A stretch of 6,610 nt of DNA from Syntrophaceae bacterium PtaB.Bin038 (GTDB lineage Bacteria > Desulfobacterota > Syntrophia > Syntrophales > UBA2192): positions 1-6,610 of the forward strand of contig MVQS01000206.1 in NCBI GenBank assembly GCA_002067855.1, written 5' to 3'. Of the stretch, positions 1 to 5,614 are shown one piece after another (the first letter of the stretch is position 1; every line of letters begins with the position of its first letter). The notes beneath the pieces were generated by a model that had not been told where the DNA came from, made no database searches, and saw nothing but the letters and a program-made list of their open reading frames with translations. The translations under genes were made by a program, and so were the position numbers.

Positions 1-195
1 GAAACACTGGCAAGGCATCCTCAACTGGTTCCAGTCTCTGGTCAACAACGGCATCCTCGAAGGCATCAACAGCATGATCCAGGCTGCCAAGGCCAGAGCC
101 CGGGGGTACCGCACCGTTAAGAACTTCATCACGATGATCTATCTCATCAGCGGCAAACTGGACTTCAGGTTACCCACTTGAAACAGCGAGGAACC
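1..195 (+). mobile_element. 3' end of an insertion sequence, probably ISL3 family
   Basis: The window opens inside a transposase gene whose stop codon is at 179-181. ISL3-type elements usually end a few to a few tens of bases after the transposase stop. Here the sequence after the stop runs to GAGGAACC at 188-195, which read outward begins GGTTCC, a plausible ISL3-style terminal repeat starting with GG. The left end lies outside the window, so neither the inverted repeat nor a target duplication can be confirmed. If the element ends at 195, the duplicated target would begin with AATTTTCG (196-203). The boundary at 195 is inference; the presence of element sequence up to 181 is well supported. 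Confidence 0.55.
2..181 (+). CDS. ISL3-type transposase, C-terminal fragment (5' end outside window)
   Basis: This is the last 59 codons of a DDE transposase that would move its own insertion sequence. The visible residues include WFQSLVNNGILEGINSMIQ followed by AKARARGYRTVKNFITMIYL. That is the typical end of the ISL3 (DDE_Tnp_ISL3) catalytic domain. The catalytic Glu lies in the N-G-x-x-E-G-x-N segment (the E of ILEGIN), and the RARGYR...F stretch closes the domain. The protein ends RLPT just before the stop. The reading frame is intact in what can be seen, but the start, the first two catalytic Asp residues and the zinc-finger N-terminus are upstream of the window, so activity cannot be judged. 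Its codon use is less GC-biased than that of the genes downstream, which fits acquired DNA. Confidence 0.85.
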   Translation, partial: KHWQGILNWFQSLVNNGILEGINSMIQAAKARARGYRTVKNFITMIYLISGKLDFRLPT

Positions 196-225
196 AATTT
201 TCGCTTAAGGCCGGCGGGGGTTTGT

Positions 226-235
226 GATATATACA
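226..235 (+). promoter_or_regulatory. possible -10 region in AT-rich gap
   Basis: GATATATACA is the most AT-rich run in a GC-rich window. It lies about 30 bases upstream of the DUF465 start, just past the presumed insertion-sequence end. It contains TATATA and TATACA, each matching four of six bases of a sigma-70 -10 box. No good -35 hexamer lies 16-18 bases upstream, so this is only a candidate start point for the downstream genes. Confidence 0.25.
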
Positions 236-264
236 GGACTCTTTCGCAGGACAGGGAGACCGGG

Positions 265-492
265 ATGGAACGAACCGACGAGCTGCTCATCGAACGATAC
301 ATCCAGCAGGACGGCGAGCTGAGACGATACGTCGAGGATCATCGGAAACTGGAGGCCGCCCTGGAGGATTTCAACAAGCGGATCTACCTCACGCCGGAGG
401 AACAGATCGAGAAGAAGAAGCTGCAGAAGCTGAAACTGGCCAGCAAGGACCGAATCTACGCGATCCTGTCGAAGTACAGGCAGAGTGCCTGA
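265..492 (+). CDS. DUF465 (YdcH-like) small helical protein
   Basis: A 75-residue, highly charged protein of the DUF465/YdcH family, whose cellular role is not established. It is predicted to be almost entirely helical and has no signal peptide or membrane segment. The N-terminal half (about residues 5-35) reads as a first helix ending in HRKLEAALEDF. The family hallmark follows: a short loop then LTPEEQIEKKKLQKLKLASKD (about 42-62, here split by the conserved pattern LTPEE...LKK.KL..KD). These proteins probably form antiparallel coiled-coil hairpins. I chose the ATG at 265 because GGGAGA (254-259) precedes it at good spacing. An in-frame TTG at 178 would overlap the transposase stop and add an N-terminal stretch unlike the family. 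It lies 27 bases before psd and is probably cotranscribed with it, but no functional link to lipid synthesis is implied. Confidence 0.85.
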   Translation: MERTDELLIERYIQQDGELRRYVEDHRKLEAALEDFNKRIYLTPEEQIEKKKLQKLKLASKDRIYAILSKYRQSA

Positions 493-519
493 TCGCATCG
501 GCAGCGAGGGGTCGACACG

Positions 520-1164
520 GTGAAGGACCGCCACGACGGATCTATCGCGCGGGAAGCGTTCCCGTTCATGTTCGCGCTCGGGCTCGCGGCGCTCGCCCTC
601 GTCTGGATGGGGTTCAAGGGCGCCGCCGCGGCGGTCTTCGCGGCCATGCTGTTCGTCGCCTTTTTCTTCCGCAACCCCGAGAGGGCGACGCCGGACGAGA
701 AGGGGCTGGTCGTCTCCCCGGCCGACGGGAAGGTCCTGAAGATCGAGGAGGTGCACGCCGACGGCCTGCTGCAGGGGCCTCACCGCAAGGTCAGCATCTT
801 CATGAACGTCTTCAACGTGCACGTCAACCGCGTCCCCTACAGCGGTCGCGTGGAGAAGATCGAGTATCACGCCGGTAAGTTCCTTTCGGCCGACCTCGAC
901 AAGGCCTCGGCGGACAACGAGAGGAATACCGTCCTGATTCGGACGGCGGAAGGGAAGGCGTTCCTCACCATCCAGATCGCGGGGCTCATCGCTCGCCGGA
1001 TCGTCTGCTGGATCGGGGAAGGCATGGAGGTCGTCAGGGGGGAGCGCTTCGGGCTGATCTGCTTCGGCTCGCGGCTCGAGGTCGTCCTGCCGCTCGATTC
1101 GAAAATCCTCGTGCAGGCGGGCCAGAAGGTGCGCGCCGGGGAAACACCGCTGGGGGTTCTGTGA
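520..1164 (+). CDS. psd: phosphatidylserine decarboxylase, short archaeal-type proenzyme
   Basis: Converts phosphatidylserine to phosphatidylethanolamine at the inner face of the cytoplasmic membrane. At 214 residues it belongs to the short (archaeal-type/PSD-A) group rather than the roughly 300-residue E. coli type. Hydrophobic segments at about residues 14-31 and 33-50 give an N-terminal membrane anchor, followed by FFRNPER. The core contains SPADG (66-70), NVFNVHVNR (96-104, with the probable catalytic His101) and ADNERN (131-136). The self-cleavage site is CFGSRLEVVLP: cleavage between Gly183 and Ser184 would turn Ser184 into the pyruvoyl cofactor and give a large beta and a small alpha chain. 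The start is GTG, supported by GAGGGG at 506-511 and by the start of the hydrophobic anchor. The stop overlaps the pssA start by one base, so the two are almost certainly cotranscribed and translationally coupled. Confidence 0.95.
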   Translation: MKDRHDGSIAREAFPFMFALGLAALALVWMGFKGAAAAVFAAMLFVAFFFRNPERATPDEKGLVVSPADGKVLKIEEVHADGLLQGPHRKVSIFMNVFNVHVNRVPYSGRVEKIEYHAGKFLSADLDKASADNERNTVLIRTAEGKAFLTIQIAGLIARRIVCWIGEGMEVVRGERFGLICFGSRLEVVLPLDSKILVQAGQKVRAGETPLGVL

Positions 1165-2000
1165 TGAGCAAGAACTTCAAACGAGAGCGCTTCCTCCGGA
1201 GAGACAAGTTCTTCCAGAAGGACCGGATGAAGAAGGGCATCTACATCCTGCCCAACCTCTTCACGACGGCGAGCCTCTTCGCGGGCGTCTACGCGATCTT
1301 CGCCTCGATCCAGGGACAGTACGTCCACGCGGCCGTCGCGATCCCGATTTCCCTCATCCTCGACGGGCTCGACGGGAGGATCGCCCGCATGACCCACACC
1401 ACCTCGAGGTTCGGCGTCGAGTACGACTCGCTGTCGGACCTGGTGGCCTTCGGCGTGGCGCCGTCCGTCCTGGCCTACACCTGGTCGCTGAGCGCCTTCG
1501 GGAAGTGGGGCTGGCTGGCCGCGGCGCTGTTCACGACCTGCGGGGCCCTGCGGCTCGCGCGGTTCAACGTGCAGATCGGCGTGATCGACAGCCGGTATTT
1601 CAACGGCCTCGCGATCCCCGCGGCGGCCATCGTCGTGGCCTCGACGGTGCTCCTGTACTTCTACCTGGGAGGGGAGGGGACGTTCCCGCACGTGGGGATC
1701 CTGGTCGGGATAATCTCGCTGTCACTCCTGATGGTGAGCAGCATCAAGTTCTACAGCTTCAAGGACCTGCACTTCCTCACCCGGGAGCCCTTCATGACGG
1801 TCGTGCTGGCGGTCATCCTCATGATCATCGTCCTGGCGGAACCGCAGGTCATGATCTTTACCTTCGCCGTGAGCTACGCCGCCTCGGGGCCGATCTGGTG
1901 GGTTCTGAGGACGGTGAGGCGCCTCTTCGGGTCGGTGAAGGGGGAGCCGACGGGCGCGGGTGAGATCAAGAGGGAAACGAAATCGGAGTCTGCGCCGTGA
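1164..2000 (+). CDS. pssA: CDP-diacylglycerol--serine O-phosphatidyltransferase
   Basis: Integral membrane enzyme that makes phosphatidylserine from CDP-diacylglycerol and L-serine, the substrate of the preceding decarboxylase. The complete CDP-alcohol phosphotransferase signature is present: D-G-x2-A-R-x8-G-x3-D-x3-D runs from DGRIAR (about residue 70) through GVEYDSLSD (to about 92), with all the metal-binding Asp residues in place. The basic leader FKRERFLRRDKFF precedes KKGIYILPNLFTTASLF, the characteristic PssA opening. Several hydrophobic segments then span the membrane, and the last 35 or so residues are charged and probably cytoplasmic. Length is 278 residues, within the usual range. 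The ATG at 1164 shares its A with the psd stop codon. A GTG three bases earlier would add one residue and cannot be excluded; GGGGG at 1152-1156 could serve either start. Confidence 0.95.
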   Translation: MSKNFKRERFLRRDKFFQKDRMKKGIYILPNLFTTASLFAGVYAIFASIQGQYVHAAVAIPISLILDGLDGRIARMTHTTSRFGVEYDSLSDLVAFGVAPSVLAYTWSLSAFGKWGWLAAALFTTCGALRLARFNVQIGVIDSRYFNGLAIPAAAIVVASTVLLYFYLGGEGTFPHVGILVGIISLSLLMVSSIKFYSFKDLHFLTREPFMTVVLAVILMIIVLAEPQVMIFTFAVSYAASGPIWWVLRTVRRLFGSVKGEPTGAGEIKRETKSESAP

Positions 2001-2048
2001 GCGGATCCCGCACCGACGGGAGCGACAGGGCTCCGGGCCTATAAACGC

Positions 2049-2056
2049 AGGAGGGG
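2049..2056 (+). promoter_or_regulatory. strong Shine-Dalgarno site that sets the asd start
   Basis: AGGAGGGG is the best ribosome-binding match in the window. It lies 9 bases before the ATG at 2066. The in-frame TTG at 2057 directly abuts it and is too close to be used, so the ATG is taken as the asd start. Confidence 0.75.
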
Positions 2057-2065
2057 TTGGATTCC

Positions 2066-3085
2066 ATGAGAACGTACCGTGTTGCCGTCGTCGGCGCCAC
2101 CGGCGCCGTCGGAAACGAAATGATCAGCATTCTCGAAGAGCGGGACTTTCCCGTGGGCGAACTGAGGCTGCTGGCCTCGGAGCGATCGATCGGGAAGGAG
2201 CTCGAGTTCAAGGGCAAGGCCTACCCGGTTCAGGTGCTGAAGGAGGATTCCTTCGAGGGCATCGAGATCGGGCTCTTCTCCGCCGGGGGGAGCATCAGCC
2301 AGAGATTCGCACCGTTCGCGGCGAAGGCCGGTTGCGTGGTCATCGACAACACGGCGGCCTTCCGCTACGAGCCGGACATCCCCCTCGTGGTCCCCGAGGT
2401 GAACCCCGGGAAGATCGCCGACTACAAGAACCGCCGGATCATCGCCAACCCCAACTGCTCCACGATCCAGATGGTGGTGGCCCTGAAGCCCATCCACGAC
2501 GCGGTGCGCATCAAGCGCATCGTCGTCTCCACCTACCAGTCCGTCTCGGGGACGGGGAAGAAGGCGATGGACGAGCTCATCGACCAGACGCGGGCGCTGC
2601 TGAGCTTCAAGGAGCCCGTGGCGAAGGTCTACCCCTACCAGATCGCATTCAACTGCCTGCCCCAGATCGACATCTTCCTCGAGAACGGCTACACGAAGGA
2701 AGAGATGAAGATGGTCTGGGAAACCAAGAAGATCTTCGGCGACGAGTCCATCGCCGTCACGGCGACGACGGTGCGCGTGCCCGTCCTGCGGGCCCACTCG
2801 GAGTCGGTGAACATCGAGACGGAAAAGAAGATCACCGCGGCCGAGGTGCGCGAACTCCTCCGGAAGGCGCCCGGCGTCGTCGTCGTCGACGACCCCGCCA
2901 AGCGCGAGTATCCCCTGGCGATCAACGCCGCCGGCAAGGACGCCACCTACGTGGGACGGATCCGGGAGGACGAGTCGATCCCCAACGGGATCAACCTGTG
3001 GATCGTCTCGGACAACCTGCGCAAGGGCGCGGCCCTCAACGCCATCCAGATCGCCGAGATCTACGCGAGGGAGTATCTGAAATAG
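2066..3085 (+). CDS. asd: aspartate-semialdehyde dehydrogenase
   Basis: Catalyses NADPH-dependent reduction of L-4-aspartyl phosphate to L-aspartate 4-semialdehyde, the branch step towards lysine/diaminopimelate, threonine and methionine. The 339-residue length is normal. The N-terminal Rossmann motif is VAVVGATGAVGNEM (about 6-19). SAGGSISQ (72-79) and DNTAAFR (94-100) belong to the cofactor/substrate region. The nucleophile is Cys131 in NPNCSTIQ, the substrate loop is STYQSVSGTGKKAMDEL (155-171), FNCLPQID lies at 195-202, and the acid/base His is His244 in VRVPVLRAHSE. The C-terminal NLWIVSDNLRKGAALNAIQIAE closes the dimerisation domain. All key residues are present, so it should be active. 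It starts 65 bases after pssA, with its own strong ribosome site. The aminotransferase at 4370 is a plausible supplier of aspartate for the same pathway, though the genes are not adjacent. Confidence 0.97.
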   Translation: MRTYRVAVVGATGAVGNEMISILEERDFPVGELRLLASERSIGKELEFKGKAYPVQVLKEDSFEGIEIGLFSAGGSISQRFAPFAAKAGCVVIDNTAAFRYEPDIPLVVPEVNPGKIADYKNRRIIANPNCSTIQMVVALKPIHDAVRIKRIVVSTYQSVSGTGKKAMDELIDQTRALLSFKEPVAKVYPYQIAFNCLPQIDIFLENGYTKEEMKMVWETKKIFGDESIAVTATTVRVPVLRAHSESVNIETEKKITAAEVRELLRKAPGVVVVDDPAKREYPLAINAAGKDATYVGRIREDESIPNGINLWIVSDNLRKGAALNAIQIAEIYAREYLK

Positions 3086-3175
3086 CAGGCACGAGGCGAC
3101 AGGCACCAGGCGTTAGGGAAAGGAACGGATTTCTTTTTCAACCCTGATGCCCAATGCCTGATGCCTGATGCCTGG
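3086..3175. repeat. heptamer-periodic imperfect palindrome (possible long hairpin)
   Basis: This element fills nearly the whole gap between the asd stop and the rsmD start. The left arm is made of 7-base units: CAGGCAC (3086), GAGGCGA (3093), CAGGCAC (3100), CAGGCGT (3107), then TAGGG. The right arm carries the complementary units: CCCTGAT (3142), GCCCAAT (3149), GCCTGAT (3156), GCCTGAT (3163) and GCCTGGT (3170). The arms match at about 24 of 33 positions. The inner segment can continue the stem: GAAAGGAA (3118-3125) pairs with TTCTTTTT (3131-3138) allowing two G-T pairs, leaving a CGGAT loop. It resembles dispersed extragenic palindromes or short tandemly repeated repeats more than a terminator. 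Copies elsewhere in the genome are expected but cannot be seen here. Confidence 0.75.
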
Positions 3176-3181
3176 TTTCGT

Positions 3182-3808
3182 ATGCGCATCATTGCGGGGA
3201 AGGCGAAGGGAAGGGCCCTGGTTGCGCCGAAGGCTCATGTTCTGAGGCCGACGACGGACCGGGTGAAGGAATCCCTGTTCAACATCCTGACGGTGGAAGG
3301 CCGGCGGTTTCTCGACCTCTTCGCGGGCGCGGGCGGCGTCGGGCTCGAAGCCGCAAGCCGGGGGGCCTCGAGGGTGATCCTCGTGGAGGGCAACCGCGCC
3401 TGTGCGCAGGCCATCCGGGCGAACATCGAGCGCTGCGGGTTTCTCAACATGCCCGTCGAAGAGTGCGGGAACGGCGTCCGGGACATTGAGGTGATCGAAT
3501 GCCCCGTTGAGCGCGCCCTGCGGCTGCTCGGGCACCGGGGGGAGCGCTTCGACGTGATTTTCGCCGACCCGCCCTACGGGGAAGGAGCGGCCGACGCGGC
3601 CCTTCGCCTGGTTCGATCCCTCGGGCTGCTTGCGCCGGGGGGGGTGTTTGTCGTTCAGCATTCGATCCGGGACGGGATTCCCGCGCAGCGGGAGGGGTAC
3701 CGGGTCGCGGAGAGCCGCAGATACGGCGACACGGCGCTGAGCTTCCTGGCCCTTCCGGCCGTCCCGGAGGGGGAAGAGGGGGAACCGGCCGGGCGTAACC
3801 CTTCCTGA
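3182..3808 (+). CDS. rsmD: 16S rRNA (guanine(966)-N(2))-methyltransferase
   Basis: Adds a methyl group from S-adenosylmethionine to N2 of G966 (E. coli numbering) of 16S rRNA during 30S assembly. The 208-residue protein opens MRIIAGKAKGRALVAP, the standard RsmD start, followed by RPTTDRVKESLFNIL (22-36). The SAM-binding motif I is DLFAGAGGVGLEA (45-57), the acidic end of strand 2 is VILVEGN (65-71), and the catalytic motif IV is DPPY (129-132). RRYGDTALSFL (179-189) is the usual C-terminal signature. The segment around 88-108 looks somewhat longer than usual, and the last 16 residues are a charged low-complexity tail. The ATG at 3182 is chosen from homology. An in-frame ATG at 3161 would encode repeat-derived residues. 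No clear Shine-Dalgarno sequence precedes either. Linkage to coaD is common in bacteria (ylbH-ylbI in Bacillus). Confidence 0.93.
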   Translation: MRIIAGKAKGRALVAPKAHVLRPTTDRVKESLFNILTVEGRRFLDLFAGAGGVGLEAASRGASRVILVEGNRACAQAIRANIERCGFLNMPVEECGNGVRDIEVIECPVERALRLLGHRGERFDVIFADPPYGEGAADAALRLVRSLGLLAPGGVFVVQHSIRDGIPAQREGYRVAESRRYGDTALSFLALPAVPEGEEGEPAGRNPS

Positions 3809-3819
3809 CGGCCGGAAGG
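3751..3819. repeat. 13-base perfect inverted repeat across the rsmD 3' end
   Basis: CCTTCCGGCCGTC (3751-3763) is exactly complementary to GACGGCCGGAAGG (3807-3819), with 43 bases between the arms. The right arm starts in the rsmD stop codon. The right arm can also pair with nearer segments: CCTTCC (3800-3805) with GGAAGG (3814-3819), or CCGGCC (3785-3790) with GGCCGG (3810-3815). No T tract follows, so it is not a standard intrinsic terminator. In such GC-rich DNA part of this could be chance. Confidence 0.5.
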
Positions 3820-3867
3820 CGCCGCGAACGGGAACGGCGATCCGAAATCTCTCACGGGGAGGGGCGC

Positions 3868-4365
3868 ATGGAGAGGATGGCGGTTTATCCCGGGTCGTTC
3901 GACCCGATCACCAACGGGCATCTCGACATCATCAAGCGGGGCCTGCGTTTCTTCGACAGGCTCACCGTTCTCGTCGCCTACAACCCGAACAAATCGGGCC
4001 TCTTCAGCGTGGAGGAGCGGATGGAGCTGATCCGGCAGGTCGTCGGCGACGACCCTCGGATCCGCGTGGACAGCTTTTCGGGCCTGCTCGTCAACTATGT
4101 CCGCGACAACGGCGCGCAGGTCATTCTCCGAGGGCTGCGGGCCCTGTCGGATTTCGAGTACGAGTTCCAGATGGCGCTCATCAACCGCCGACTGAACCGG
4201 GACATCGAGACCGTCTTCCTGATGACGGGTTACAAGTGGTTCTACACCAGCTCGAACCTGATCAAGGAGGCCGCCTCACACGGCGGGTCGGTCCGGGGGC
4301 TCGTGCCCGAGATCGTTCTCCAGAAACTGCAGGCGAAATACTCCACGATCAACGGAAAGGGATAG
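3868..4365 (+). CDS. coaD: phosphopantetheine adenylyltransferase
   Basis: Cytoplasmic, normally hexameric enzyme that transfers AMP from ATP to 4'-phosphopantetheine to give dephospho-CoA, the penultimate step of coenzyme A synthesis. At 165 residues it matches the family (about 160). The nucleotidyltransferase signature is YPGSFDPITNGHLDII, with the T/HxGH motif at 15-18 (His18). Lys42 lies in NPNKSGLFSVEER. The segment ILRGLRALSDFEYEFQMALIN (86-106 region) carries the conserved Arg of the phosphopantetheine/ATP site, and the second ATP motif YTSSNLIKE is at 126-134. All expected residues are present. GGGGAGGGG (3856-3864) supports the ATG at 3868. An ATG three codons later also exists but has poorer spacing. 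The gene is followed after 4 bases by the aminotransferase, so the two are cotranscribed. Confidence 0.97.
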   Translation: MERMAVYPGSFDPITNGHLDIIKRGLRFFDRLTVLVAYNPNKSGLFSVEERMELIRQVVGDDPRIRVDSFSGLLVNYVRDNGAQVILRGLRALSDFEYEFQMALINRRLNRDIETVFLMTGYKWFYTSSNLIKEAASHGGSVRGLVPEIVLQKLQAKYSTINGKG

Positions 4366-4369
4366 ACCC

Positions 4370-5563
4370 ATGAAACTCGGACCACTGACGAACGTGCTCA
4401 GGCCGTCGCCGACGCTGGCGGTCACCATGAAGGCCAAGGCCCTCCAGAAGGAAGGCCGCGACATCATCGGCTTCGGGGCCGGGGAACCCGATTTCGACAC
4501 GCCCGACAACATCAAGGCCGCGGCGATCCGCGCCATCCAGGAGGGGTTCACGAAGTACACGCCCGTCGGGGGCATCGACGAGCTCAAGGACGCCGTCATC
4601 ACGAAACTCCGCAGGGACAACGGCCTCGAGTACAAGCGCTCCCAGATCGTGGTGTCCACGGGGGCGAAGCACACCCTCTTCAACATGGCCCAGGTGCTCT
4701 TCGGACAGGGCGACGAGGTGATCATCCCGGCACCCTACTGGGTCTCGTACCCGGACATCGTTCAGCTGGCCGACGCGACCCCCGTCATCGTCGACGCCGC
4801 CGAGGCGGAGGGCTTCAAGCTGACGCCCGCCAAGCTCAAGAAGGCCATCACCGCCCGGACGAAGGCCCTCATCCTCAACAGCCCCTCGAACCCGACGGGC
4901 GCGGCCTACACCCTCGACGAGCTGAAGGCCCTCGCGGAGGTCCTGGCGGGGACTGAGATCATCGTCATCAGCGACGACATCTACGAGAAGATCGTCTACG
5001 ACGGCTTCCGGTTCGCCAACATGGCCAACGTCAGCGGCGAGATGAAGGAGCGAACGATCGTCGTCAACGGCCTGTCGAAGTCGCACGCCATGACGGGATG
5101 GCGGATGGGGTACGCCGCGGGTCCCGACAACGTCATCGCGGCCATGACGGAGATCCAGAGCCAGAGCACGTCGAACCCGACGTCGATCGTGCAGAAGGCC
5201 TCGATCGAGGCGCTCCTGGGCGACCAGTCCTTCATCCCGAAGATGGTGGCCGAGTTCAAGAAAAGGCGCGACACGATCGTGGCGGCCCTCAACGCCGTCC
5301 CCGGCATCACCTGCGCAACGCCCGCCGGGGCCTTCTATGTCTTCCCGAGGGTGGCCGCCCTCTACGGGAGGAAGCACAGGGGAAAGGCGATCACGAACTC
5401 CAACGAGTTCAGCGAGTTCCTGCTCGAGGAGGCCAACGTGGCGGTCGTCGCCGGAGGGGCCTTCGGCAACGACGAGTGCATCCGGCTCTCCTACGCGACG
5501 TCGATGGCGCTGATCGTCGAGGGCACGAAGCGCATCGCCCGGGCCGTCGCATCGCTGGAATAG
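4370..5563 (+). CDS. aspC: PLP-dependent class I aminotransferase, aspartate aminotransferase type (subgroup Ib-like)
   Basis: Transfers the amino group between aspartate and 2-oxoglutarate, linking oxaloacetate to aspartate supply. The 397-residue fold-type I enzyme shows GFGAGEPDFDTP (34-45), STGAKHTLFN (96-105), the PLP-contacting SNPTG (173-177, Asn174), SDDIYE (201-206, with Asp202 to the pyridine nitrogen and Tyr205), and the Schiff-base Lys237 in NGLSKSHAMTGWRMGY. Arg245 would bind the cofactor phosphate, and Arg372 in IRLSYATS the substrate carboxylate. No residue expected in the family is missing. The opening LRPSPTLAVTMKAKAL and general style fit the prokaryotic Ib branch rather than the E. 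coli Ia type. Some Ib members also use prephenate or aromatic substrates, so specificity should be held loosely. The ATG at 4370 follows GGAAAGGGA (4354-4362), and the gene starts 4 bases after the coaD stop. Confidence 0.93.
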   Translation: MKLGPLTNVLRPSPTLAVTMKAKALQKEGRDIIGFGAGEPDFDTPDNIKAAAIRAIQEGFTKYTPVGGIDELKDAVITKLRRDNGLEYKRSQIVVSTGAKHTLFNMAQVLFGQGDEVIIPAPYWVSYPDIVQLADATPVIVDAAEAEGFKLTPAKLKKAITARTKALILNSPSNPTGAAYTLDELKALAEVLAGTEIIVISDDIYEKIVYDGFRFANMANVSGEMKERTIVVNGLSKSHAMTGWRMGYAAGPDNVIAAMTEIQSQSTSNPTSIVQKASIEALLGDQSFIPKMVAEFKKRRDTIVAALNAVPGITCATPAGAFYVFPRVAALYGRKHRGKAITNSNEFSEFLLEEANVAVVAGGAFGNDECIRLSYATSMALIVEGTKRIARAVASLE

Positions 5564-5614
5564 AACGCGGTTCCGCGGGGGACCGACACGCATCGCATCG
5601 GGAAAGGAAGGGAG

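Noticed and set aside
178..264. TTG at 178 as an upstream start for the DUF465 gene
   Set aside because: It overlaps the transposase stop, would encode a non-family N-terminus, and the ATG at 265 has its own ribosome site.
2019..2034. GGAGC/GCTCC stem in the pssA-asd gap as a terminator or riboswitch
   Set aside because: It is only five base pairs with no T run. The 65-base gap is too short for a lysine riboswitch and shows none of its conserved elements.
1960..3147. 395-codon + strand frame overlapping asd
   Set aside because: It is an Arg/Gly-rich out-of-frame shadow of asd, whose own frame carries every catalytic motif.
3161..3181. Upstream ATG for rsmD inside the repeat
   Set aside because: It would add MPDAWFR from repeat sequence before the conserved MRIIAGK start.
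5566..5577. CGCGG-TT-CCGCG palindrome after the aminotransferase as a terminator
   Set aside because: The stem is short, the two-base loop is too tight, and no T tract follows.
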